Assembly: GCA_964236105.1 (NCBI GenBank)
Contig: CAXSBC010000003.1
Location: 124,001-188,000 of the forward strand
Length of the DNA stretch: 64,000 bases
Origin: Lichenicola sp964236105
GTDB taxonomy: Bacteria; Pseudomonadota; Alphaproteobacteria; Acetobacterales; Acetobacteraceae
Direction: 5' to 3'
The stretch's first letter is position 1. Every line of letters starts with the position of its first letter. The notes under the pieces are model-generated. The model did not search any database. It was given only the letters and a program-made list of their open reading frames with translations, and was not told the DNA's origin. Position numbers and translations under genes: made by a program. Below are positions 17,786 through 27,360 of this stretch, piece by piece.

Positions 17786-18867
17786 TCCGACGCGCCGCCC
17801 GGCACCGCCTGCTGCAGGGTGGCGCTCGTCTCGCCCGGGATGGTCCGGCGGATCGGCATCTCCAGGCCGGCGCGACGGCCTTCCGTTACCCGGTTCTGCA
17901 GCACCCGCAGCGTCTCGGCGACGTTGCCATGGGTCGCGGCCGACAGCGTCAGCACCGGGCCGCCGGTCGCCTTCTCGAGCGCGCGACGCCGCGTGCCGAT
18001 CTGCTGCGGCGTCATCGCGTCCGTCTTGTTGATCGCCACGATCTCCGGCTTGTCGGCGAGCCCGCCGCCATAAGCGACCAGCTCCTCGCGGATCGTGCGC
18101 CAGGCCTCCACCACGTTGCCTGCCGCGCCGTCGATCAGATGCAGCAGCACCGCGCAGCGCTCGACATGGCCCAGGAAACGGTCGCCAAGGCCGGCACCCT
18201 CGTGCGCGCCCTCGATCAGGCCGGGGATGTCGGCGAGCACGAACTCCTCGGTGTCCGACAGCCGCACCACGCCGAGCTGCGGATGCAGCGTCGTGAACGG
18301 GTAGTCGGCGATCTTGGGGCGCGCGGCCGACGCGACCGACAGGAAGGTCGACTTGCCGGCGTTCGGCAGCCCGACCAGGCCGGCATCGGCGATCAGCTTG
18401 AGGCGCAGCCAGATCCAGCGCTCCTCGCCCGGCCAGCCGGGATCGGCGCGGCGCGGCGCCCGATTGGTGCTGGTCTTGAACGAGGCGTTGCCGAAGCCGC
18501 CATCGCCGCCGCGGCACAGCAGGATGCGCTTGCCCGGCTCGTCCAGGTCGGCGAGCAGCACCTCCCTGGTCTCGTCGAAGATCTGCGTGCCGATCGGCAC
18601 CTGGATCAGCACGGTCGGCGAGCCGGCGCCGGTGCGGTCGGAGCCCGAGCCGTTGCCGCCCTTGCGGGCGCGGAAATGCTGCGTGTAGCGGAAGTCGATC
18701 AGCGTGTTGAGGTTGGCCACCGCCTCGAACACGACATCGCCGCCCTTGCCGCCCTTGCCGCCGTCGGGTCCGCCGAACTCGATGTATTTCTCGCGCCGGA
18801 AGGCGATGACGCCGTCGCCGCCGTCGCCGGACTTCACGTAGATCTTGGCCTGGTCGAGAAACTTCAT
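17782..18867 (-). CDS. obgE: Obg family GTPase
   Basis: Essential GTPase acting in 50S assembly and stress signalling. The N-terminal glycine-rich Obg domain (KFLDQAKIYVKSGDGGDG and GGPDGGKGG) precedes a G domain with G1 GLPNAGKST (about 167-175), DIPGL and NKTD. I use the ATG at 18867 because homologues begin MKFLDQ; 361 residues. Located after rpmA and rplU, the standard rplU-rpmA-obgE arrangement. Confidence 0.96.
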   Translation of the reverse strand: MKFLDQAKIYVKSGDGGDGVIAFRREKYIEFGGPDGGKGGKGGDVVFEAVANLNTLIDFRYTQHFRARKGGNGSGSDRTGAGSPTVLIQVPIGTQIFDETREVLLADLDEPGKRILLCRGGDGGFGNASFKTSTNRAPRRADPGWPGEERWIWLRLKLIADAGLVGLPNAGKSTFLSVASAARPKIADYPFTTLHPQLGVVRLSDTEEFVLADIPGLIEGAHEGAGLGDRFLGHVERCAVLLHLIDGAAGNVVEAWRTIREELVAYGGGLADKPEIVAINKTDAMTPQQIGTRRRALEKATGGPVLTLSAATHGNVAETLRVLQNRVTEGRRAGLEMPIRRTIPGETSATLQQAVPGGASE

Positions 18868-18989
18868 GATGTCACTGGTCCGGTCCCCGCCGCCGGGAGG
18901 GACGGAGGGCAATGGGGCGGGGGGGAGACGAAAAAGGGCCGACCCGAAGGCCGACCCCTGATCTGCAACCCGCCGGTGCGGCTCGGGGC

Positions 18990-19259
18990 CTACTCGGCGG
19001 CGATCGTCTGCGTGTCGACCGAGACCTGCACGCGGCCTTCAGAGCGGGTCTCGAACTTCACGTGCCCGTCGATGAGGGCGAAGATGGTGTGGTCGCGGCC
19101 GACGCCGACATTGCGGCCCGGCTTCACCTTGGTGCCGCGCTGGCGGATGATGATGTTGCCGGCGATCACGCTCTCGCCGCCGAACTTCTTGACGCCGAGA
19201 CGGCGTCCCGCGGTGTCGCGGCCGTTGCGGGACGAGCCGCCTGCCTTCTTGTGTGCCAT
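18990..19259 (-). CDS. rpmA: 50S ribosomal protein L27
   Basis: L27 of 89 residues. The N-terminus AHKKAGGSSRNGRDTAG is diagnostic, and the N-terminal tail reaches the peptidyl transferase centre. Preceded by rplU and followed by obgE on the same strand. Confidence 0.98.
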   Translation of the reverse strand: MAHKKAGGSSRNGRDTAGRRLGVKKFGGESVIAGNIIIRQRGTKVKPGRNVGVGRDHTIFALIDGHVKFETRSEGRVQVSVDTQTIAAE

Positions 19260-19321
19260 GACCTGAACTCCTGTGCCTTGGGCTGCCGACGCGCGTGCGG
19301 GAGAGGAAACTCCCGCCGGGT

Positions 19322-19639
19322 TCAGGCGGCGGTGATCTCGCCGATGCGCAGCACCGTGACGGGCTGGCGATGACCGTTGCGGCGACGGCTGTTCTGCCGG
19401 CGGCGCTTCTTGAAGATGATGACCGTGTCCAGGCGATCCTGGGCGATCACCGTGGCGGTGACCGTGGCGCCGGGCACCAGCGGCGCCCCGATCACGGTGC
19501 TGCCCTCGCCGCCGCCGACGGCCAGCACATCGGTGAAGGTGACGGTTGCCCCGGCCTCGACGTCGAGCTTCTCGACCTTGAGCACCAGTTCGGGCGTGAC
19601 GCGATACTGCTTTCCGCCGGTGCGGATGACTGCAAACAT
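19322..19639 (-). CDS. rplU: 50S ribosomal protein L21
   Basis: L21 of 105 residues beginning MFAVIRTGGKQYRV, with the conserved FKKRRRQNSRRRNGHRQP segment near the C-terminus. First gene of the rplU-rpmA-obgE-proB series. Confidence 0.98.
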   Translation of the reverse strand: MFAVIRTGGKQYRVTPELVLKVEKLDVEAGATVTFTDVLAVGGGEGSTVIGAPLVPGATVTATVIAQDRLDTVIIFKKRRRQNSRRRNGHRQPVTVLRIGEITAA

Positions 19640-19818
19640 GATCCTGCTTTCCGATCTCTCGACCCGTCCGGCCGCCTGCCTCGAGCAGGGCCCGTCGTGT
19701 CCAGTCGCTTCTTATCATGGGCCGTGCGCCAGGACGCACAGCAACGCCCCTCCTGACCCGAACGGGCTGGAGCGACGAGGCCGGCATGTATCCGACCGAG
19801 GTTTCTCCTGTCAACCGG

Positions 19819-19847
19819 TTGCATGCAGCGTCACGCCGAATTACAAG
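19819..19847 (+). promoter_or_regulatory. Possible promoter of tRNA-Ser
   Basis: TTGCAT (19819-19824), 17-bp spacer, TACAAG (19842-19847). It would place the transcript start about ten bases before the tRNA. The -10 box is a partial match only. Confidence 0.4.
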
Positions 19848-19867
19848 ATCGCCCGCCGCAAGCGTCT

Positions 19868-20359
<492 letters not shown>

Positions 20360-20827
20360 TCAGTGCGACGGCTTGGCAAGCCCCACCTTGACGATCGTGT
20401 CGGGTGGAACCGGCGTCGTGCCGGCTGCAGAGAAGGTCGGGAGATCCTGCAGTTGGCGCGGCGTGTAGGCAACGACCTCCATGTCGGCACCGAGCAGCAC
20501 CATGGCATCGAGCGGAACCGCGATCGGTCTCCTGCCGATCCCGAGGAAGCCGCCATAGTCGAGCACCACCTCGATCGTTCCATGGCCGGTGCTGACGAGT
20601 TGCGCCACCCGGCCGAGCACGGTCTGGCTTTCGACTGGCCTCAGCACCTCCCGGCCCAGCAGGCTGCCGACCCGCACGGGCTGCGGGAAGCGCATGGCGG
20701 CGGATTGTGCCAGGCTCATGTTCGATGGCGGCGGCATGCCGCCCGGCGTGTGGCTCTGCGCCAGCGCTGCCGTGCTCAGGAGCACGCCGGCGAGACCGAT
20801 CAGCGAGCGGCATGCAGGCGACCGCAT
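20360..20827 (-). CDS. Exported PRC-barrel domain protein
   Basis: 155 residues with an N-terminal Sec signal peptide (cleavage after about AALA, residue 23). The mature part holds one PRC-barrel-like beta domain (VGSLLGREVLRP, VLGRVAQLV, IAVPLDAMVL). Such domains bind proteins or form scaffolds; the exact role is unknown. Its ATG directly follows the stop of the molybdoprotein gene (TAGATG), so it is the third gene of that operon and is probably periplasmic. Confidence 0.8.
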   Translation of the reverse strand: MRSPACRSLIGLAGVLLSTAALAQSHTPGGMPPPSNMSLAQSAAMRFPQPVRVGSLLGREVLRPVESQTVLGRVAQLVSTGHGTIEVVLDYGGFLGIGRRPIAVPLDAMVLLGADMEVVAYTPRQLQDLPTFSAAGTTPVPPDTIVKVGLAKPSH

Positions 20828-21601
20828 CTAGGATCCGGCGAACCAGGAATAGCCGTCCTTTTCCCAGAAGCCGCCCGGGTAGGTGTTCGTCACCTCGATC
20901 GCGGTGATCCATTTCGGGTTCTTGTAGCCGAGCTTGGTCGACATGCGCAGCCGCAGCGGATAGCCGAACGGATCGGCCAGGGTGCTGTCGGCGTATCGGG
21001 TCGCAAGCAGGGTCTGCGGGTGCAGCGCCGTCGCCATGTCGATGCTGCTGGGGTAGTCGTCGGCGGTCCTGAATGCGACGTACCTGGCGCGCAGATCCGC
21101 GCCGACATGCTCCAGGAAGGTCCGGAACGGGACGCCGGACCACTGGCCGATATAGCTCCAGCCCTCGACGCAGATATGCTTGATGATCTCGCCGCGCTGC
21201 GGCAGCGCGTTGATCGCCTCGACGGTCCAGGGCCGCCTGTCGGCGATCAACCCGGACAGCTCCAGACGCCAGCTGGCGCCATCGACCGGCTTCACTTTCA
21301 TCACGTCGTAGTAGGCGTTGAACTTGGGCGGGTTCAGCACCATCGATGCCGGGTAGGTCGGGGCCAGCTTGTCGGGGTCGAACAGCAGCGCCTGCACGCC
21401 GTCGTTCAGGTCGCGCATCGCCAGCAGGGCCGCCTGCACCGAGGCCGGACGCTTCACGTCGCAACCGGTCAGCATGGCAAGCGCGCCAAGCGACAGGCCG
21501 CCCCGGATGAGCCGCCGCCGTTCCAGCGACCGGATGAGCGGCCGATGATCGTCGAGGATCGCCGCGTCCGGAATGTCGTCAGGTCGGAACGGCGATCTCA
21601 T
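20828..21601 (-). CDS. Molybdopterin-dependent oxidoreductase, sulfite-oxidase-like
   Basis: 257 residues from the ATG at 21601, which overlaps the cytochrome b stop (ATGA). The N-terminus contains RRRLIRGG followed by a hydrophobic stretch ending LTGC, which looks like a twin-arginine signal with a lipobox, so the protein is probably exported folded and lipid-anchored. The ICVEGWSYIGQWSG segment carries the cysteine expected to ligate molybdenum in the sulfite oxidase fold. It likely passes electrons to the adjacent cytochrome b. It resembles MsrP distantly, but the partner is not MsrQ. Substrate unknown. Confidence 0.85.
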   Translation of the reverse strand: MRSPFRPDDIPDAAILDDHRPLIRSLERRRLIRGGLSLGALAMLTGCDVKRPASVQAALLAMRDLNDGVQALLFDPDKLAPTYPASMVLNPPKFNAYYDVMKVKPVDGASWRLELSGLIADRRPWTVEAINALPQRGEIIKHICVEGWSYIGQWSGVPFRTFLEHVGADLRARYVAFRTADDYPSSIDMATALHPQTLLATRYADSTLADPFGYPLRLRMSTKLGYKNPKWITAIEVTNTYPGGFWEKDGYSWFAGS

Positions 21602-22266
21602 CGCGGGGCAGTCGGCTTGCCAGGCCCGGACAGGCCGACCCTCGGGCCTCCCGCCAGCATCGCCCATAATGTCTGCGGCACCAGCAGGGAGAGCAGCACG
21701 TGCACGAGCAAAAAGCCGACAATGACGCTCATTCCCATGAAGTGGATGATGCGTGCCGACTGAAAGCCGCCCAGCAGCGACACGAACACTGAGAACTGGA
21801 TCGGCTTCCAGATGGCCACGCCCGTCACGACCTGCGACACGCCGGCCAGGATGACGAGGACATAGAGCGCCTTCTGCACGGCGTTGTAGGTGGTCAGGTC
21901 CTCGTGGGCGATCTTGAGGTGCAGGGTATCACGCACCGTGCGGACCAGATCAAAGAAGCGGATCGGCAGCAGGCGTTCCCGGAGGCGACCGGTGACCAGG
22001 CCATAGATCAGATAGGCCAGCCCGTTGAGGACCAGAAGCCACATGCCGGTGAAGTGCCAGTTCAGGCTCGGCGCCGCCCATTCGCCGAGCCGGAGCGCCT
22101 GAGGAAAATGCAGCCCGCGCAGGATGACGTCGTCATCGTAGATGCCCCAGCCGGACGTGATCATGACGATCATGGCCAGCGCGTTGGTCCAGTGCATGAC
22201 GCGGACCGGCACGGGATGCAGCCGGCGGCCAGCCTGTCCTGATATCGCCATTTTCGCTCGGCTCAC
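21598..22266 (-). CDS. Cytochrome b561-type membrane subunit
   Basis: Di-heme cytochrome b family membrane protein with about four helices and histidines such as VRVMHWTNA, NWHFTG and IIHFMGM, suited to bind heme b. I prefer the GTG at 22266 because AAGGA lies seven bases before it; an ATG at 22251 is the alternative. First gene of the cytochrome b / molybdoprotein / PRC-barrel operon, and the likely electron link between the molybdoenzyme and the quinone pool. Confidence 0.85.
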   Translation of the reverse strand: MSRAKMAISGQAGRRLHPVPVRVMHWTNALAMIVMITSGWGIYDDDVILRGLHFPQALRLGEWAAPSLNWHFTGMWLLVLNGLAYLIYGLVTGRLRERLLPIRFFDLVRTVRDTLHLKIAHEDLTTYNAVQKALYVLVILAGVSQVVTGVAIWKPIQFSVFVSLLGGFQSARIIHFMGMSVIVGFLLVHVLLSLLVPQTLWAMLAGGPRVGLSGPGKPTAPR

Positions 22267-22806
22267 GAGATTTTCCTTGGTCGGTGAAGGCTCTTCGTAT
22301 CGACCCCTCGAACGGTTACGAGCCGGACGCCGCCGCCGGGCCGGTGGATGCGGCAGCGGGTTCAGGTATCGCCGTTCGGATCTGGCGCACCGTCTGCTCC
22401 GAGCGAACGTCGTTGCCATCCTCTCGCCGATCGTGATGATCGGGATGGGTTCGAGTGCCGTCCGCAACGGGCCTGCACGGGCTGTTGCCTGCCAAGATCA
22501 CGTCGCAGGAACGATTATACCCATCCGTTCCCCTGACGCACCGGTCAATGACCGTTTGGATCATCCGCTCAATCCGGTTTTCCGCCATCAGTCTCACAAA
22601 CAGGCGCGCGCCTTGTGAGGGCAGCAAGCCAGAAAGGCCATCGGGCAGACGAGCGCGGGGAGGGCGCCGACGACCAGGCCGAGCAATCCGAGCGGCTCAC
22701 GCTACACCCGGGCGACCGCGAGCGCGGGTAACCGGAACGCCCGCTCTGCCGAAGATCGGTTGGCGTCCCGCTTCGATCAGCAGGCTGGAGGACCGGAGAG
22801 CGTTCA
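22267..22806. other. Divergent intergenic region
   Basis: 540 bp between the cytochrome b operon (minus) and the DUF1223 gene (plus). It must hold both promoters, but I could not define them. A 103-codon open frame on the minus strand (22316-22627) has no recognisable domain and I do not support it as a gene. Confidence 0.5.
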
Positions 22807-23514
22807 ATGCCTGATCGAATATTTGCCTGCTTGTCCATTGCCCTGCTGCTCGCCGTGGAGCTCGCGCCGGGTTCCGCCAGGGCCGCGGACGCGCGCCATC
22901 CTACCGTCGTCGAGCTTTTCCAGAGCCAGGGCTGTTCGTCCTGTCCACCGGCGAATGCCAACGTGCTCAGTCTCGCCGATCGTCCGGATCTGCTCACTCT
23001 GTCCTGGCAGGTGACGTACTGGGACTATCTCGGCTGGAAGGACACGTTCGACAGCCCGGCCTTCACGCAAAGGCAGCGCGACTACGCCGACCGGTTCGGC
23101 CGCGCCGAGGTGTTTACCCCTGAGGTGGTGGTGAACGGCCGCGCCGACGTCGTCGGTGCCGATCGTGATGATCTCGTTGCGCTGATCCGCAACAGCGACC
23201 GGGGCGAGACCGGCCCCACGGTCACGATCGCCGGAGATCAGGCAAGGATCGTCGGTCCGCAGCAGGCCGATGTGGCGACGGTTCTGCTCGTGCGTTACGA
23301 CCCGCGCATCCTGCAGATTGCCATCAGTCGCGGCGAGAATGGCGGCCTGACCCTCCCGCATCGCAACGTCGTCCGACAGGTGGTTGCACTGGGAAGCTGG
23401 GCCGGCGGCAGCCGGAGCTTTGCACTGCCAGCGTCGCCAGACCCACAATTGAGGATTGCCATCCTGGTGCAGATGGGTCGTGGCGGCACGATCATCGCGG
23501 CAGCGCGTGGCTGA
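22807..23514 (+). CDS. Exported DUF1223 thioredoxin-like protein
   Basis: 235 residues with a Sec signal (about 1-26, ending ARA-ADA). The mature part begins VVELFQSQGCSSCPPAN, a thioredoxin-like fold with a CSSC active-site pair, as in the DUF1223 family. Periplasmic redox function is inferred. It ends just before the aminotransferase pseudogene on the opposite strand. Confidence 0.88.
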   Translation: MPDRIFACLSIALLLAVELAPGSARAADARHPTVVELFQSQGCSSCPPANANVLSLADRPDLLTLSWQVTYWDYLGWKDTFDSPAFTQRQRDYADRFGRAEVFTPEVVVNGRADVVGADRDDLVALIRNSDRGETGPTVTIAGDQARIVGPQQADVATVLLVRYDPRILQIAISRGENGGLTLPHRNVVRQVVALGSWAGGSRSFALPASPDPQLRIAILVQMGRGGTIIAAARG

Positions 23515-24246
23515 TCATCCGGCATGACGGTTTCCGGCGCACGACCATGCGAGACCGGTCTCCGCCAGGATCTCGCTCGAAGCCGCCAGGCAGATCGAGA
23601 GCGAGCTCTTGATCGTGAGCACACGCTGCGGCAGCGCCTGATCGCGACAGGCGATCCAGCCGACGCGGAGGCCGGGCAGGCCGAAGCCCTTCGAGAGACC
23701 GTTGATGGACACGCCGCGCTCGTAACGATCGGCGAGCAGCGGACTGCGGCCGCACGATCTCCGTCTGCCGATAGATCTCGTCGTTGATCAGCCACAGACC
23801 GCGCTTGCGGCACAGTGTCACCAGCGCGTGGAGGCGGGCCGGATCGAGCGAGGCGCCGGTCGGACTGTTCGGATAGTTCATCAAGACCAGCCGCGTCTCG
23901 GGACGAAGCGCCGCCTCGATCCGGTCGATGTTTGGCTGCCAGTCACCCGCCGTCTGCACCGCGCGGAGCACGGCGTCCTGCACGCCGCAGCAGCAGAGCA
24001 CAGGCTCGGCATCCAGCCCGTCCTGCCGCGCCGCGATGGCCTCGCGCAGCCGGATGTTGCCGCGCGGATCGGTAGAGCCAAGCCCGTGATCGCTCCAGCG
24101 TGCCAGCTCGTCGTCCGACGCCATCCGCAGCAGGGCGCCGAGACTGAGCGTCTCGGAGCCGGATCTGGACAGATCGTGACGGGCAGGCGGAGCCCGGCGG
24201 GTCAGAAATCGCCGAGCGCGAACCAACCTGACACGAGCCCGCTCAT
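23515..24246 (-). pseudogene. Decayed PLP-dependent class I/II aminotransferase
   Basis: The ATG at 24246 overlaps the GT2 stop (ATGA), so this was once the last gene of the operon. At least four lesions are visible: a frameshift after about 14 codons (near 24205); loss of about 35 residues between CCCGVQDAVLRAV and AGDWQPNIDRIEA, which removes the usual pre-PLP segment; a second frameshift after DEIYRQTEIVRPQ; and a truncated C-terminus after VSINGLSKGFGLPGLRVGW. The PLP lysine is in SKGFG and the NYPNSPTGA loop is preserved, so the family call is firm. Confidence 0.8.
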
Positions 24247-24941
24247 GCGACCGGCCGACCGGCCGCCGCCACCCGGACATAGGTGCTGACGATACGGCTG
24301 CCCGCCTGCAGCGTGCCGCGCAGCGACCCGGCGACCTTGGAGGCTCCTCCCGCGCGCCGGCGATAGGGAACCGGCACCTCGAGGATACGCAGGCGCGCGC
24401 GGGCCGCCTGCATCTGCATCTCGATGTTCCAGCCATAGCTCATCTCCTGCAGCGCGAGCCGCTGCAGGACGGTCCGGTCGATGGCGCGGAACGCGCACAT
24501 GTCGCTGTAGCGCACACCGTAGCGCGCCCCGATCCCGAGGCCGGCCAGGCGTCCGGCCAGGACCTGGTGCCAGAGCATGGACCCTGCCTCGCGTTCGCCC
24601 CGGGTGCGCGAGGCCAGAACGAAGTCGTGCGTTCCGTCCAGCACGGGCCCCGCGATGTGCGCCATCAGGTCGCCGCGGTCGGCGCCGTCACCGTCGAGGA
24701 ACGCGATGACCCGGCAGCCCGGATGCGCGGCCTGCGCGCCGAGCGCGCAGGCACGTCCGTAGCCGCGGCCGGTGTCGAGCACCCGCGCGCCGGCAGCGCG
24801 GGCCGCCGCCTGCGTCCCGTCGAGGCTGCCGCTGTCGGCGACGATGATGTCGGCGGCGAACCGGCGCGGGATCTCGCGCACGACATCGCCGATCGTCTCG
24901 GCCTCGTTCAGGGTCGGGATGACGACGGCTACAGGCTCCAT
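24243..24941 (-). CDS. Family 2 glycosyltransferase
   Basis: 232 residues with a GT-A fold: VVIPTLNEAETIGDVV at the start, ADSGSLDGT, and the metal-binding FLDGDGADRGD. It resembles DPM1-type enzymes that move a sugar from a nucleotide donor to a polyprenyl phosphate, but no membrane helix is present. Its start overlaps the radical SAM gene by 13 bp, and its stop overlaps the decayed aminotransferase. Confidence 0.88.
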   Translation of the reverse strand: MEPVAVVIPTLNEAETIGDVVREIPRRFAADIIVADSGSLDGTQAAARAAGARVLDTGRGYGRACALGAQAAHPGCRVIAFLDGDGADRGDLMAHIAGPVLDGTHDFVLASRTRGEREAGSMLWHQVLAGRLAGLGIGARYGVRYSDMCAFRAIDRTVLQRLALQEMSYGWNIEMQMQAARARLRILEVPVPYRRRAGGASKVAGSLRGTLQAGSRIVSTYVRVAAAGRPVA

Positions 24942-25984
24942 CGGAGCCCGCAGCTGCGGCAGGGTGCGGGCGGTATGTCGGAAAGCAGTGACGTGCGGAA
25001 GTCCCGGTACGCGTCACCGTTCCAGATCTCGCGCAGCGTGCTCTGCGTCGCGTCGCCCAGCGTGTAGTTGCCGTAGCCGCGCAGCGAGAACGGCGCGATG
25101 CAGCAGGGCAGCGCGCGGCCGTGGGCGGTGAAATACATCAGCGACCAGGGTCGTCTGCAGGTCGCCCATGGCTGGTCGTCGCTCTGCCGCTTCAGGCTGA
25201 GGCCGGGTTCGGTCGCGCCGGAGGCATCCAGCGTCACGCCCAGCGAGCGGCCGAGCGCCTGCGCCGCCTCGATCGCCACCGTCTCGTCGGCCTGCGTGCT
25301 CTCGAACAGCGAAAGGTCAGCCCGCGCCATGCCGTAGCCGCCCTCGTCGAACACGAGGCGCTGCAGATGCACCTCCTGCACGCCCATCGCGGCGGCGAGC
25401 TGCACGAAGGCCGGCAGCTGCTCGACGGTCTCCTTCATGCCGGTCAGCCAGAGCGAGACGCGCGGCGTCGTGGCGCCGACCGCCTTCTGGTAGGCGATGA
25501 ACTTGCCGACATCGCGTACGATGCGGTCGAAGAAGTCCTTGCCGCGGACCTTGAGGTAGGAGGCGCGGTCGGCGGCGTCGAGCGAGACGCGGAGCTCGTC
25601 CAGGCCGGTATCGATCAGCTCCTGGAAGCGCTTCGGCTGCATCAGCGTGCCGTTGGTGTTGAACAGCACGTAGGTTCCGCGATCCTTCAGGTAGCGGACC
25701 ATGCGCGGCAGCGCCTCGACCAGCATCGGCTCGCCGACCCCATGCAGCACCGCCCTGGCGACGTTCGGCACCTGGTCGACGATGCGGGTGAACAGCGCCC
25801 AGTCCATGTCGGCCGGCGGCTCGAGCGTCTCGAAGGTGCGCGGACAGGTCTCGCACAGCAGGTTGCACCGGTTGGTGACCTCCAGATACAGGCAGACCGG
25901 CGGTCCCACCGCCTCCGGCAGGCGATTGCCGGCGATCTCCTCGAAATAGCGGCGCGGATCCCGCAGACCGGTCGAGACTGACAT
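24929..25984 (-). CDS. Radical SAM enzyme with SPASM-type C-terminus
   Basis: 351 residues. CNLLCETC near residue 38 is the CxxxCxxC motif that binds the SAM [4Fe-4S] cluster; GVGEPML and VSLDAAD are further radical SAM elements. The C-terminal part contains CRRPW, ALPCCIAPF, YGNYTLGD, IWNGDAY and PCRSCGL, a cysteine pattern of a SPASM or twitch auxiliary cluster domain. The ATG at 25984 overlaps the upstream glycosyltransferase stop (TGATG). No precursor peptide is adjacent, so modification of a glycolipid or sugar is as likely as peptide maturation. Confidence 0.88.
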   Translation of the reverse strand: MSVSTGLRDPRRYFEEIAGNRLPEAVGPPVCLYLEVTNRCNLLCETCPRTFETLEPPADMDWALFTRIVDQVPNVARAVLHGVGEPMLVEALPRMVRYLKDRGTYVLFNTNGTLMQPKRFQELIDTGLDELRVSLDAADRASYLKVRGKDFFDRIVRDVGKFIAYQKAVGATTPRVSLWLTGMKETVEQLPAFVQLAAAMGVQEVHLQRLVFDEGGYGMARADLSLFESTQADETVAIEAAQALGRSLGVTLDASGATEPGLSLKRQSDDQPWATCRRPWSLMYFTAHGRALPCCIAPFSLRGYGNYTLGDATQSTLREIWNGDAYRDFRTSLLSDIPPAPCRSCGLRWSL

Positions 25985-27360
25985 CAGCGTGTTCCTTCTG
26001 AGATCGCCACGTGTGTGGGCAACGCCGGCCGACGACGGCGGATCGTGACGACGGCCAGAATGAGCGCAGGCCCGTAGATGAGGCTGGGCCAGATGAAGCG
26101 TTCGTTCAGCGGGTCGAGCGTCAGCAGCACCGGCGCGCTCGAGAGCCAGATCACCGCCGGCAGCGGCGCCACCACGCAGGGCAGCGCCAGCCAGGCGAAA
26201 TACCACGAATAGTGCGGGCTGATGGCGACGGTCACGGCGGCCGCCAGGATCGCCGCATCCCGGCACAGCCGCACGACATCGTCCGCCGGCCTGGCTGCTG
26301 ACTGCGTCGGCCGGCCGCCCCACGCGATGCGGATCGCCAGCAGGGCGAGCCCGGCTGCGACAGCCGCGATGTAGGCCTGTCCCGACCAGGCCGGCAGCCG
26401 TCCCAGATGGGCAAGCCCGGCCAGCAGCCAGAAGCCGGCGCCGCCCGACAGACCTTCCTCGCTGCCGTAGCCGGGCAGGAAGCCCAGCACGTCGCGGCCG
26501 GCGGATGCGTAGCATCCGTAGCCGATCGCCACGACGGCCAGGCCGGCCAGCGCCGGACGCCACAGGGTCGCGCCCCTGACGAAAGCCGGCGCCAGCGCCA
26601 GCGGCAGGAACTTGACCAGCGCCGCTGCCGCCAGCACAGCCCCCGCCCAGCCGTCGCGTCGATGGCTGCGGACCAGCAGGGCGACGCCGATCAGGCCGAC
26701 GGCGGCGGCATCCACATGCCCGTCGCAGGCGAACGACCAGATCGCCAGCGGATTCCAGGCCTGGATCAGGATGCGCTCGCGTGGCAGTCCTGCCAGGACC
26801 AGCAGCCGCACCATGCAGAACAGGCCGGTCAGTTCCAGCCCGACCATCGCGAGCTTCATCGCCAGCACGGTGCCGGACACCCGGCCGACCAGGGCGAACA
26901 GCATCTGGGCGGCCGGCGGATAGATCGTGCGCGCATAGGTGGCGCGGTTGATCCGCGGGAAGATGCCGGTGTCGCGGAGCGGCGCAAGGGACGGGTCCGC
27001 CGGGATGAACCTGTAGGGGTTGATGCCGGCCCGCTGCACCCGTCCGTCCCACACATAGCGGTAGATGTCGCTGGACAGGAGGGGTGGCGCCGGAAGCAGC
27101 AGGGCGCGGCCCAGGAGGCCTACCGCAAGCACGAACCAGAACGCCCGGGACGGAAGGGTCGCGCGCATCACCAGGCGGACCGCTGCCAGATACACCAGCA
27201 CCGCCAGCGCCAGCAGACCGACGAACAGGTCGGTACGCGCCTGCGGCCGCAGCGGGAGGAAACCGGCCGCCTCCAGCAGCAGCCCCCCCGACGTGAGCGC
27301 CAGCAGCAGCAGGCCGAGGCTGACGAGCCGTCCCAGGCTTGCTGAACGCCCAAGGCTCAC
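25984..27360 (-). CDS. Polytopic membrane glycosyltransferase (GT-C, GT87/mannosyltransferase-like)
   Basis: 458 residues with about ten to twelve hydrophobic helices. The first large loop has SSDIYRYVWDGRVQRAGINPYRF, where the Asp and the DG..Q..G.NPY pattern are typical of GT-C enzymes that use polyprenyl-phosphate sugars. It probably adds a hexose to a lipid or protein on the periplasmic side. Overlaps by ATGA with the DUF2064 gene upstream and by one base with the radical SAM gene downstream. Confidence 0.8.
   Translation of the reverse strand: MSLGRSASLGRLVSLGLLLLALTSGGLLLEAAGFLPLRPQARTDLFVGLLALAVLVYLAAVRLVMRATLPSRAFWFVLAVGLLGRALLLPAPPLLSSDIYRYVWDGRVQRAGINPYRFIPADPSLAPLRDTGIFPRINRATYARTIYPPAAQMLFALVGRVSGTVLAMKLAMVGLELTGLFCMVRLLVLAGLPRERILIQAWNPLAIWSFACDGHVDAAAVGLIGVALLVRSHRRDGWAGAVLAAAALVKFLPLALAPAFVRGATLWRPALAGLAVVAIGYGCYASAGRDVLGFLPGYGSEEGLSGGAGFWLLAGLAHLGRLPAWSGQAYIAAVAAGLALLAIRIAWGGRPTQSAARPADDVVRLCRDAAILAAAVTVAISPHYSWYFAWLALPCVVAPLPAVIWLSSAPVLLTLDPLNERFIWPSLIYGPALILAVVTIRRRRPALPTHVAISEGTR

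Noticed and set aside
22316..22627. 103-codon minus-strand frame between cytochrome b and DUF1223 genes
   Set aside because: No recognisable domain and no convincing start; left as intergenic.
24929..25984. RiPP maturase with a hidden precursor peptide
   Set aside because: No short precursor-like gene was found next to the radical SAM gene; neighbours are glycosyltransferases.
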